Below, piece after piece: positions 1 through 11,500 of a stretch of 38,381 bases of DNA. The stretch lies in assembly GCA_033557835.1 (NCBI GenBank), contig JAWQRO010000472.1:1-38381 (forward strand). Reading direction: 5' to 3'. Source of the DNA: Helochares maculicollis (taxonomy: Eukaryota; Arthropoda; Insecta; Coleoptera; Hydrophilidae). The notes beneath the pieces were generated by a model that ran no database searches, had not been told where the DNA came from, and saw nothing but the letters and a program-made list of their open reading frames with translations. Position numbers and translations under genes: made by a program. The first letter of the stretch is position 1, and every line of letters begins with the position of its first letter.

Positions 1-2000
1 TATATACAGACGGATACTGGTGATGGAATTTATATACATACCAACAATTTAAGATTTTAGTAATTCTGTTGCATTAGAATGAATATAGTGACTCTGCCTT
101 TTGAATTTGATCAGAAAGCTTTTAATAAAGGCCATTGAGCGAGATCATCTTGAATATGTAAAAATATTGACTGAATGGACACAACTATATGACACCTATC
201 ATGCTTATACAAAAGCATTATATATAATATATATATAATTTTAATATAAAAGAAGTAAATCCAATAATGATGTACAAAAACCTTTGTCTTTGCTTGCTTC
301 AAACTATCACTAAGCACTATTAAAAATAAACTTGGAAACCAAATAAGTTTGAAACACAATTGTTATCCCTTGCTAATCGCTTTATCAATTATATGCATTT
401 TATTTAGAAATTACTATTCACTGTTCATATTTATGGATCTATTAAATTTACACAAAAAAATTAACTCTCCAGAAGTTTTAATGCGCTACAGTGTTTGTAT
501 GCAATTTTCACTTGAAAAAGCAGCTTATTGATTGAAAGAGAGGACGAGATCAAATGTGAAATTATTGGACTAGTTGATGCAAATCTGTGTTGATTTTGCA
601 GAAAAAATCTTGCCATAAAAGTTGGAAAGTCAGTCTTAAAATATAAAATTCTTTTCCTATTTCTTCCTCTATGTTACATGTATGTTAAATCATGAAACTT
701 AAGCATAAATATCAAGTGTCAATTGTTTTATCGTCTGTTTAACAATCATCGGTATTCTAAAATAACCACTCCTTCGAGGTAGAATTTTTCGATATTTTAA
801 TCGAGTACTTTAATTTAGAAACATTAATCTCAAAGCTATATTTTAATATTTATGGCATTTTGGCTTTTAAAGCACATGAATAGTTATAAAAGGGCCCAGT
901 CTCACTTTCTAACGAAAGGAGTTTTAGAATTCGCAGGCATTAGTTTTTCGTAGCAGTAGAATTAACGTGAAGTCCTCAGTTTCAACAATAATCGCTAAAA
1001 GCGGGCCCTCTTAGCTGTTAGCTGTGTTCTCTGATCCATAGATTTGCTGATTAGCCATGAAAAGGCAATTTTAATCATTTTTAATCTCAATTTTTAATCT
1101 CAGATTATATACCTTGAATCAAATATGTCCACACTTGTGACTAATATCAATATTATTTCAATCGCAGAACGATGAAAGTCTTTTGATTTAAGATAAAGGA
1201 CTGTAGTTATTGTAACTTTAACATAAAGGTCTGAATCAATAATCTAGGTAGTAATTGAAGTCGAAATTAAGAATATTTTGTAATTCTAGCTTTGATATCT
1301 AAAAGCATAAGGCTTACCTTATCCTTCTTATTCTCTCATGCAAAGACTATTTTTTAAGTATTCTTAAGTATGAGTTTTGAATATAGCTACCCCGAACTTT
1401 TTGTATGATTTCACTGTTTCATGCAAAATCCAAAACTATAAGTTGGAACCCATTTTTCGTTTTAATGTAAAATCTATCTCTTCAAATTCAACTAATTCTA
1501 CGGTGTATAATATCAATAGTCCAATAAAATCCTCCTCTTTTCTGAATTGAGGTTTAAAAATCGGCAAAACAACTACCTCTCATTATTTTGAAAGGTGAAC
1601 TTATTCAGGAATTTTCACAATGAGAGATTTTTAGATTTAAAGACAGTGAGTCTTCCGTCAACGGTTTTTAAATACATTTTTAAAAAACTTTCAGCCTGAA
1701 AAGTGTCAATTTTTTCATTTGTAGCAAAATCGGAATTTCAGGTATCAGCGTTTTCGCAAACTACTCTATCTACCTTAAGAGTTGCATTTTCCAGTTGTTA
1801 TTGAAGATATTAATTTGCTCCTGATTATTTGCGTAATAAAAGAAGGAGGGATGATATACTGTAAGAAATTTATTGCAGAGAGGAATTCGTAAGGGTCAAA
1901 TCTACCAAAAACATAAATAATTCGGAAAACCCTAGAAAAGTGTTCTAACAACTAAAATGTATTTTCTAGAAGTTTCTGGCGGAAGAATGACTATCAAATA
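1..2000. other. AT-rich intergenic or intronic DNA, no gene seen
   Basis: No reading frame here exceeds about 80 codons, and none shows a recognisable domain or codon pattern. Short frames near the left edge lie in AT-rich sequence and look like chance. A small AT microsatellite is at about 220-238. I see no transposon ends, RNA gene or clear promoter. Confidence 0.6.
220..238. repeat. short (AT)n microsatellite
   Basis: An almost pure run of alternating T and A with one interruption. It is about 19 bp long and carries no further information. Confidence 0.7.
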
Positions 2001-2235
2001 ATGATCGGTAACGTTGAATGGACGTAAAAAAAGAAATAAATGAAATCCAGCGGTCGCCTTTTTAAATTTCAGATAAAAGCCGTCCCGATTTTATAATGAA
2101 TTTTCCTCTCCAAATGCTCCGCGCTTAACACCCGGGCAATTGATAGATATTTTCCACATTTTTCCGGTTTTCATTAAGAACGTTCACGCTTTTCCACGTA
2201 CGAAGAGGACATTGTTCATTCGAGCGCGCGGCGAA

Positions 2236-2257
2236 GGGGCGGGCGGCGGGGGGAGGG
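2236..2257 (+). other. G-quadruplex-type motif
   Basis: Four guanine runs of 4, 3, 6 and 3 residues are separated by loops of 1, 4 and 1 bases. This fits the usual pattern of runs of three or more G with loops of at most seven. It stands out in an AT-rich window and sits in the GC-richest patch. Formation in vivo is unknown. Confidence 0.6.
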
Positions 2258-5200
2258 TCGGTTCTCTGCTTTAATTAAGTTAAAAATATGCAAAAATATC
2301 TAGCCGGCCTTAATCTATAAATTAAATCAATCCCAGATAGAGAAGGGGTTTATTTTAATTCGTGAAATTAATTCAGGATCGAGGACAATGGTTTGAAATA
2401 AGATACCAAAGGAATAAATTACTCAGGATTAAAACATTTATAGGATCGGCGGCGCTTCGCGATGCGAGGGATGAAAGAAAATGTTGCGTTTCGATAGGAC
2501 GCGATTCCGGTTGGGTTATCCTCGCGATCCTGAAGCCTCCGTTTTACGGCCAGAATTAAAGGACATCGTTTCGAAATTAAATAAATTGGTATCGCTTCGA
2601 AATCGCTATTACTTCCAAATCGCCATTACTTTGAAATAGCGATTACGTCGCAATTGTGATTACTTTCTAGATCTGGTCGGTCTAAGCAAGCATTCGATTT
2701 TGAATTTCTTTGACTGTAACTGGGATGTCCTCTGAGTTTAGACTGTAATGCCTGGGTGTCATTTGATTTAGACTTTTCCACAGCTATACCGGACTGTCTT
2801 TCAATTTGGGGGTTTGATAAGTAAACCCAAGGTGTTGCGGCCTCTCCGGAAACGGTAAATGCTAGATTACACGGCAGGGAATGGATGAAGTCGTGGAAAA
2901 AATAAAAGCAAATCAGTCGTTACGAGACAGGGAGACTAATTGTCTGTCTAAAAAGTACAATCATTAATGTCTTCTTGGTAAAAATGGGCGTAGACCGAGC
3001 ATGTGGGTTTAGGTAATGTGTTTCCTCGGCCCACTATGTTTTCGTGAGATCAATTATTGCGTTTATAGACAATGGAGTTATTAAGTCAATACATTCAAAA
3101 GCTGTTTATTTAATTTTATTCAAGACGACACTCCGTTCATGACCTTTGTTAAGTGTGAGTAACGCGACTGTTTACGAAAATACGGTTCGGACCAACGGAC
3201 AATCCGATAAATGATGTTGTTTCTTGTCCAAATTGCCCGTTAACAAAATAACAATACGCATGGATTGTCTTTCCACGATAATTCATGGCCTGCGGCTGAA
3301 GCGCAGGCAAGACTTGAACTATCAAGGCCTTTCAATCGAAAACCATTAGAATTTCACACATCTAGCTAGTGAGGAAAATTGGAACAATTTACGCAATTTC
3401 TGTCGCACATTTTTTAATAAGCCGGACATCGTACATAATAATAGAGTTTCATTAGTTTTATGGACCTATTTGCATTAACTATTTTTAAGCGGCGATTACC
3501 TTAAGTTATTGTGCTTTATTAATAGAAAAATTATTCTCATACACAGAGCTAATGACGTGAAAATAACATTATTCGATATTTATGACTCACCGCGCCCGAT
3601 AAGCCCCGTTTAAATGTTCACTGAGCACGTACCCAAACACATACACCTACGTACATACAGGTAGGTTCTAGTAGGTGGTATATGGTGGAAATGGGACAAA
3701 ACTTAATCGCCAATATTTCACCAAGTGTTTCTACTGCTGTACGACAACCACCCCTTGCGCTCAGGCGAGGCTCCCCTAGAAAACTTAAAAATTTCTCCAT
3801 TTCGCCCAAGCGAACAACAAAACGGGCACAAAAGCGCGACTTGTTTGATATCTGAAGGATTAGCAGTTAACAGTTATATTTTATTAGTGGACAGGTCACT
3901 TGCGTGTCCAGACACAACATGAAGCCCTCGTCTTTATTATGCATTTAAAGACCGTAACTTGGTTTTATCGATAGGGCGAAATCGCCCAGCAGTAACAAAG
4001 CCCTTTATTTAAATTAGCACACAGGGTGTCGAATTGCACCAACGGGCCCCGTTTATAATTTTTTCGTTGGAGAACCATCTCTTTGATTAACTAACTACAG
4101 CTTATTGCCAAAAGCCAGGGCGTTGGTCCTTCGAGCCGGATAGGAGGCGAGCAAGATCGCTTGCAAAAAATCCAAAGTAACTTATTCAAAGCGTGACACA
4201 AAGTGTGACAGGCTATAATTAAATTTTCCCGATACCCGAGCGAAACGGGCACTCGAGCTCAGCCATTATATTATATGCAAAGGGCTGTAAAAGTTAATGG
4301 ATTTTTTATGCAAGAACGATTACAGGTATTAAATCTACAGTGTATAAAAATCGCCGTTTTCCCATAGATAAAGGGATTTATGGTATCAATTACGACGAAT
4401 TTTAAAAATATGGTATCAGTTAAGAAATTTCACGGAGGGGCGCCTAACGGCTCGCTGCCATACGGGGTACCGAACTAACAGCTAACTATCGCGGGGGGAA
4501 AATAATTTTCCTCGCAAGAACGCGGCGAACTAGCGCCGTTTTTTGTTGGCGCCCTTCAAAATCTTCGGAATGTGGTAAACATACAGGGCATTCTCCCGGC
4601 TGTGCAGCGCCGGCTCCCCCCGGCCCCCATAATTTAAATTCTCCCGTCATTGGGATTAGCGGAGAAAATCGTTAAAACCAGATTAGGTGATTTTGATTGA
4701 TTATAATTAGTTATAGGAAGTTTGTTCTTGATTTCTTGTCTGAAATCTACATGTTAACCGGCGAGCAGCCGGGTTTATCTCTTGTTTTCGTTTTTCGTCT
4801 CTCTTTGTCGGGCGGTCGCTGGCGGTGGCTAGAAAAGGAGGTAACCAATTTAAAGTTTGAACTTCGGTGGAAGGAAATTTGTTGCCAAGTTTTGTTTTCC
4901 CTTAATACTTCCGAAGTTTAGTCATGCAGTGAATAACAAATTTGCGATTATGGTTCTCTATATTAAACGAAAGACGTGCTGCTTGACACACTACTAAGGG
5001 GGATGATGCTTTGCGATAGATACATCCAGAGGACTTTGGGAGTTGTCTCGCCAACTGTACATCCAATCTTATTTATTAGTATTTCATAATTTATGCCTTG
5101 CTAAAATATATTTCCTTGCGCTCCTCATACGGGGATAAGAGCGACCCAAACACTTTTTGCACGTATTGTACGCTTGTTTTTAAATTCTCTAGCCTAGTCT

Positions 5201-5603
5201 AGCTAACTAGGCTTAGTGCTGGCCCAGGTAATTGTTTTCATTACTATAATCCTTCTTATACCAGAAGACAATTCCAGTGGCACGTGAAAGTTCCAATGTA
5301 AATTAATTTCAAGTAACAGTAGGAGCAGCAGTAGTAATCATAGTAATAGTTTTAGAGCACAGAAGAGAAGTCCAACATTTACATCTAAATGCCTCAGCTG
5401 AATTCCTCAACTTATATTCATTCCACATGTAAACATATTAAGCCCACCATTTAAGCTCTGTATCTATAACATAAACCTATAGAAGATGTATTACGGATAT
5501 GATTAATTAATTGTATTTACACGGAGACGGGCTGGCTGTATAAGGCGACGTGTAAGGGGTGTTTCGGTAGCAGCAGATATGAACAGGGTACGAACTGACG
5601 TCC

Positions 5604-5627
5604 AGTTATCCTTCTATAAGGATAACT
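5604..5627. other. perfect 10-bp-stem hairpin
   Basis: A ten-base arm at 5604-5613 is followed by a 4-base loop (ctat) and its exact reverse complement at 5618-5627. Each arm contains a GATA-type core. It may be an RNA hairpin or simply two opposed factor sites. It is too short for a miRNA precursor on its own. Confidence 0.6.
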
Positions 5628-5688
5628 AATGATTTGTAAAGACAGCCGCCGCAAGTTTCTATGTGTTAGATCCTGACGACTGTCCTTT

Positions 5689-5706
5689 CGCTGGCTACAG
5701 CCAGCG
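5689..5706. other. perfect 7-bp GC-rich hairpin
   Basis: Arm CGCTGGC at 5689-5695, a 4-base loop (taca), and the exact reverse complement at 5700-5706. It lies 62 bp after the hairpin at 5604-5627. No terminator-like T tract follows. Function unknown. Confidence 0.55.
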
Positions 5707-6469
5707 TTGTTCCGGGGGAATAATTTTCGAGGCTCCCATCATAAATTACCCCGCTCTCTATTAATAATATTCGCTTGAATACGTCAAGATTAATGCCGAT
5801 GATGGCTTTCTCGGACGTTTCGATTTTTGCAAGCTTTTGCGTGTCGGGTCAGCCCCTTGAAAATGTGCTTTTCGCATATGCCACTCTCCCGTAAACTTTA
5901 AAAATACAGGATTAATACAATTAAAGTCTTTCAATACGTTTTCCATTGAAACAATCATTTCTACTTAATAATGTTGCATTTGCCTCCCTTACGGACACTT
6001 TGCAATGCAAAGCAATTTTTACATTCCTGTATGACTAAACGGTAAAGGGAACGTATTGCAACCATGAAAAATATTGTCGTCGAGATTTGGATGGATCTTC
6101 ATATTTTGAGAGCCCCTGAATGCATTTTAATTATTTATGGCTCCTTGACGGGCTGTGTGTGCGTGTGTGTTAAAATAGAGCTGTCGAGTCAAATTTTGTG
6201 CTACATAAAAATTGTAGATAGAGAATTTCAACATGATTGAACTACCGGAAGTGCAATTGCTCATAATTTTGAGAGTTTAATATTAAGTAGGCGGGGAATG
6301 ACAAAAAATTTTTTGCATTTCATAATAAAATTTTTTTTGAAAATCTACTTTCTTGAATTGCATTTGTACAAAAATTTCTAAGAAATTTTCCTGCTCCTCA
6401 AGAATTTTTAATTTTTCAGTTTTATGTTTTAAGAAGTAAATTCATAACTTATAATTTTCCATTCCGCAG

Positions 6470-6990
6470 TCTCGTAAATTTGATATAATTGTGATAATCT
6501 CGACTAGCGTTAATTTAAAAATCGCTATTTTAAATGCCTCATCTTAAACTCGTGATTTTTATTCTGTTAACTGGATATTCTGAATCATCGACTGTTGGTC
6601 CTGAAATTTGAAATTTATATGTTTTAGATTGTTTTCAGACTATCTAATTTCGCATTAAGGACTTTTGGGATTGTATTTTGATTATTGTGGATACCGAATC
6701 TTGCATTTTGAGTCCCAAAAAGCTGAGCTTACAGCCGTGGAATTTTAAAATTTTAGCTTCATATTCTTGGTTTTTGATTTTGGAACTTGGAAATCTTAAA
6801 TTGCTAATCTTAAGATTTTAAATCTCGTACTTAATTCATAATTTTTATGCAGCAATTTGAAATTCTCAGCTCCCATAATTTAAATGTTTCATCCCAAATC
6901 GTTCATTTTTGATTCTGATTCGGAACGAAGTCAAAACTTTAGGTCTTCATCGTTCGAGACAATAATTGACTGTCTTGCTTGGATTGATAC
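6470..6990. repeat. degenerate low-complexity repeat tract
   Basis: The tract is built from recurring variants of short words such as aatttgaaatt, cttaaattg, tttaaatctcg and ttttgattttgg, giving a loose periodic look without an exact unit. A tract with the same flavour but in the opposite orientation lies at about 31490-32300. A short word near 6887 (aatgtttcatcccaaat) matches the reverse complement of one near 31530-31545 with two mismatches. This could be a decayed minisatellite or an old transposon. The limits are approximate. Confidence 0.4.
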
Positions 6991-7236
6991 AGCCTTGCAA
7001 TTCCAACTGACAAATTTAAAATGGATTTGAAGTTGCTTTACCATATAATCGTAAGTGTTAGTTTTTTCTGAGATATAAATTTTTGATTTTTAATCCTGTA
7101 ATTATACGGGATATGAGGAATGTTGAGAGGAAACGCTGAAACTTTTTAATTTTATATAGAAGAATAATGAAGAATGTGATATTCACAACTGGCTATTTAT
7201 AGAATAGTAGCTACAGGTCGCTGTGAGGCTAATATA

Positions 7237-7264
7237 CTAGGTTAGTTGAAAAGTTCGCGGAGCG
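7237..7264 (+). repeat. terminal inverted repeat of mariner 1 (3' end of transposase side)
   Basis: Begins CTAGGTTAGTTG directly after the TA at 7235-7236. It matches the inverse of 8479-8506 with one mismatch at base 18 (T against C). Confidence 0.95.
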
Positions 7265-7300
7265 GGGATAAAAAAAGGGAAAAACTAAAAAAAAATACCT

Positions 7301-8329
7301 TTAGTCTTCAGTGTATTCTCCCATAACTTCAATATATTTTCACAACCAAGTTATACCATCTCTAAAGTGGTTTTCTGGAAGCTCGTCAAAATATTGGTTT
7401 ACAGACGCTATAACTTCTTTATTTGAGGAAAAACGCTTTCCACGGAGAACTTTTTTTAAATTTGGAAATAGATGGAAGTTCGACGGGGCTAGATCGGGAG
7501 TGTAAAGCGGATGTTTGATCAATTCATACCATAAATCGTTCAATTTGACCATTGTTTGAACACATTTGTGTGCTGGCGCGCTATCTTTATGGAAAAGGAT
7601 TTTTTTTCATCAAAGCAGGTCCTTATTCTTTAATTTTTATATTTAACAGATTTGAATAATACTCTCCTCCTATGGCTTTACCGGTTTGAAGATAATCGAT
7701 CAACAAAATACCCTTTGCATCCCAGAAAACAGATGCCATAACCTTTTTGGATGATTTGGACCATTTTGGTTGTGTTGGGGCTGAACAGCCAGGCTCAGTC
7801 CACTCTGAAGTTTGGTGTCGCAGCTTGGGATCATAGTGGTACATCCAAGTTTCATCCATAGTGACGAAACGACGTAAAAAATCTTTTTTTATTGTTTTGA
7901 AAAAGCTTCAAACGTTCCTTAGAAAGATTCACTCGAAGCTGTTTTTGATCACAATTTAAGAAATGCGGCACCCATCGTGCACAAAGCTTTCTGAGGCCTA
8001 GCACATTTTTCAAAATATGAAGTATCGCTCAGTTGAAATATTCATGGTCTCAGAAATCTCGCTTAAGGTTAACTTTATGTCATTCATAACCATGTCATAA
8101 ATGATATCAGTCATTTCTACAGTGGTCACACTTTTTGGACGTCCTGAACGCGGATCATCTTCTAGGCTTGTGCGACCACGTTTAAATTCTAATACCCACT
8201 TACAGACTATTGGCTTAGATGGAGCAGCATCCAGCACAATACATTCACCATTTCATTATAAATTTCCATCGCCTTCAAAGCCTTTTCCACTAAAAATTTT
8301 ACTACCGCACGATGTTCCATTTTTTCCAT
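7301..8329 (-). pseudogene. mariner transposase, broken (DD34D family)
   Basis: The gene reads from an ATG at 8329 (protein start MEKMEHRAV) to a TAA at 7301-7303, about 343 codons, the usual mariner transposase length. Order seen: N-terminal helix-turn-helix region ending in the linker SGRPKS (about 8130), the WVPHFL motif (near 7970), the first catalytic motif MDETW (at 7859), the second HKDSAPAH (near 7590), and the third YTPDLAPSN (near 7470). The second and third motifs are 34 residues apart as expected, but the third catalytic aspartate is replaced by asparagine. Breaks: a frameshift near 8240, another near 8010, a TAA just before 7620, a frameshift in an eight-base A tract near 7600, and a TGA near 7340. 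It cannot make functional transposase. Family assignment is secure; subfamily is not. Confidence 0.93.
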
Positions 8330-8478
8330 AATTAAATTATGTTGACACGTCTAACATCAAAGCGTCATAAAAACATACTGACAAGTCATAACGAGTTGAA
8401 ATTTGCAAATGCGTTCATTAGAAGCATGTGACCTTGAATTATGTCGAAATTGTAGCTCCATCAAGGAATTAAAGTCTT

Positions 8479-8506
8479 CGCTCCGCGAGCTTTTCAACTA
8501 ACCTAG
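8479..8506 (-). repeat. terminal inverted repeat of mariner 1 (5' end of transposase side)
   Basis: Inverse of 7237-7264 with one mismatch. It is followed immediately by TA at 8507-8508, the second copy of the target duplication. Confidence 0.95.
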
Positions 8507-8508
8507 TA

Positions 8509-11500
8509 TATATATTTGAAACTTTACAAGTTTTAACACAATTTTAAAATAGCTACATCATTTAAGACAACAAATATTTCTGGAAGCCCATCATTCGTAA
8601 AAACAAAATTCAAGTCACATGAATCGCAAATCGTAAAATATAAACATATCTAAAAGTTTACTTAACTAAAATCTACAATGTAAAGCAAGTTTCTAATAGA
8701 AATAAAGGTCATAGAAGTGATTTGGTCAGAGTTGATTTAAATTGCTTTTAATTAAGAGCGTCTAATAAGCTTCTAACATCTAAAATGATTTTACTATTTA
8801 AGTCGTGTTAAATCATTCCTGCAAAATAAATATAGAAATGACGAATTAAAGTATCTACATTTCCCATTTTTCTATACAATAAATTCTTCAGTACTCTTTG
8901 GTTCCTTCGGTCTTTGCTTATTGTACTTAAGTGAGAAATTGAGAAAACTGGAGTTTCAATTCACACAAACAAATTTAGTAGATTTGTTTTAAATTCAAAA
9001 CTACCCATTTTATTTCAGTCTATTACACTTAGCGTTATCTGTTGTTATGCTATTTTTTGTTCTTTTTTCTCTGGATTGTTTATCAACAATCACCCTTTTT
9101 CTCCATGTTTACTGTGATAATCGAGCTGATACCATCTCTATATGTTTTTCGTCGTTAAAAACCATTTTATATAAAAACAATTATTTATATTTACTGCTGC
9201 GATCAGCTGCATATTTCATGGTTAGTAGTTTTTTAGCTAAGAAATTTCAAATAATTGCTGCATGGTATATTTCATAACTCCACCTCAAATAGATTTAAGA
9301 GATGAAGAGTCGTCAAAATCTCGAGATCGTGTAGTAAGAAGGGAAAAGTTTGTTGTGAGCCTAGATTCTGGACATTGAGACTTAAACTATTGATGCACTG
9401 ACTTATATCTAAATTATCGTAAGTATATTATGTTTTACATTCCTTTACAAGGTACAGTGTAGTCAAGGGAGATATATGTGAACGACCCTTAGAACTTGGA
9501 GGCATTTTTTCTCGGAAGCTGGGAGACAATCAGGATGTCTATAGAGGACGATCCGAAATAAATTAAATTAAACATCGCGCAGCATTTCATCGCATCGCAT
9601 CGCAGCCCATCGCATCGGGCCGAATATAAAAGTTACTGTATCCAATTATTGCAGTATCAATGCTTCTGACAGCGGAGTAATTGTCCAAGTGACATCCGTC
9701 GGATATTTTTAAGACTAACGAGACGCTCCGTCCCGACCAGATGCCAACTTTCCGATCTAAGATTTGTTTTGAATGCGATTTTTTTCTGTTGCTTGCTTTT
9801 AATTTCGATGAGACGCCACGAGGATGCCACGGGACGATCATTCGCTCCTCTGCGCCCTCGAAAGCTTATTTTTAATTTTCCTTCCCGGTTCTTGGATTCT
9901 GCAATTATCGGAGATAGTGAGTGAGACAGTTTTTCGTCCTGTCTCGTCCTGAACACGTTTTGATTTCGTTTGAACTCTTCCGGTTCTCGCCCTTTGATCG
10001 TTTCCTCTTCCTCGTTCTTTGAACATTTTTTTCGTCTTACTTCCTTGAGATTTTTTTCCTCCTTCCTCTTTTAAATTGTTTGCCTTTTTAAATCCCTGCC
10101 ATCCCAAAATCTCTGAAAACAACCAATGGAAATGAAAGGACTTATATCGGTCAGATTTAATGATGCTATCAAATATTTTTACCTGATATTTATGTCAATT
10201 AGATATTGTGATCGGCCCCAGAGATTCATTATGAATCAAACTGAAGAGCAATTTGATTAAGGATATTTATGTAATCCACATTTATTGTTGTTTCACTTTG
10301 TACAAGAATTATTTAAAAATTTAATACAACACAAGTAGTTGAGTCGGTACGTGGAATTCTAAAGATTGGCCCGTCACTATTATTGGTAAGTTGAGATCTT
10401 AAAATAACTCGGGTAGCATTAGAATAATTATCGTTTTTCAAAACCTAAAGACAGCTGTTACCAAGATAGCAACCTCTTAATTAATCTGTTATTTGTGCAG
10501 TCTGGCTTGTAAATTTATTGATATAGCAGATGATATAAAATTTATTCGTGAACCAAAAATACTAAATTCTTAGCCTGCTTATTACAAGCAATAACAATCT
10601 TTTTATAATTTAATGTATATTATTCAAAAAAGGCCGAACATTTAGCCTATTGTATCTAGGAACAACACATGAGATTGCTGTGGTAGAAGCAGATAATGTA
10701 AAATAATATGAATAAATTTGATAAATACTAATGATTTATACCTTAATTAATGTTTATAATAGACTTGTTTTTTACTAACATATTTCCATATTTTTTTGAA
10801 TTTGTGAAAAGAAATGATAGTAATCAATTTTCTGAAGTCACGTAGCTGCCAATTATATTTACGGTGAAGCTTGAATGTGTTTAAATAATAACGATGTAAA
10901 ATATTTGTTTTCTAATTTTACTTATACCTACTATTTTCAGTAGCTCACTTATGATTATTACATCATTTTAGCGTTTTCAAAAATACAACACAAATTTTAA
11001 TGAATTATATTTTTCTAGTACAAATTTCTAATGGTAACCTGACATTCTAATTCTAGTTAACAAGTATGAATGTGGACAATTTTGCAACGTAAACATTACT
11101 AATATTCTAATGCTACTGCTATTGTACAAGTTAAAATCATATATTTATAGGTCGTAACTAACTAAATATTAATGAAGAAGTCAGTGCTCCGTACAAACTA
11201 ATAGTATCAATTACATTAAAACCAAGCTTATGCATTTATATTTTGCTGGTGAACTATTTTATTAAATAAACAAATTAGAGTAGTTGAATTGGTGCTAACG
11301 TTTAATTTCTAATATTTTGTAAATTGATGTAAATACATTCGTCCAAATATTATAATAAAAAATGGTGTGTTGAAGGTAGGCAGCTTCTCTTCAGACATAC
11401 ACTTACTGCCTTGAGGCTATGTCAGTGTAGTTTATATTTCAGTAATTTGCTCAGATGTTTGCAATGTTATCTTTCAATCATTAATTTAACCCACAGCAGA

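Larger units (their letters stand above)
2001..5760. other. CpG-richer non-coding block, candidate regulatory DNA
   Basis: Compared with its flanks this stretch has more G+C and frequent CpG. Examples are the GC-rich patch at about 2221-2260 and the GC-rich patches at about 4430-4640. Between these patches lie AT-rich homeodomain-type cores, for instance around 2268-2300, 4690-4715 and 5498-5512. No reading frame looks coding. Such islands in AT-rich insect DNA are often conserved non-coding or enhancer DNA, but that is inference and no comparison could be made here. Confidence 0.35.
7237..8506 (-). mobile_element. mariner transposon 1, full length, inactive
   Basis: A 1,270-bp element bounded by 28-bp terminal inverted repeats at 7237-7264 and 8479-8506 that agree at 27 of 28 positions. 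It is flanked on both sides by TA (7235-7236 and 8507-8508), the target duplication made by Tc1/mariner elements. Length, ends and the internal transposase remnant all fit a complete mariner. The near-identical ends contrast with a heavily broken gene. The transposase resembles the irritans-type mariners in its motif wording, but subfamily assignment is tentative. Confidence 0.95.

Noticed and set aside
9587..10122. Three overlapping minus-strand open frames of 84-99 codons
   Set aside because: They are open in more than one register at once because the plus strand is pyrimidine-rich, so stop codons are scarce. The peptides are low-complexity K/R/E/S-rich with no domain.
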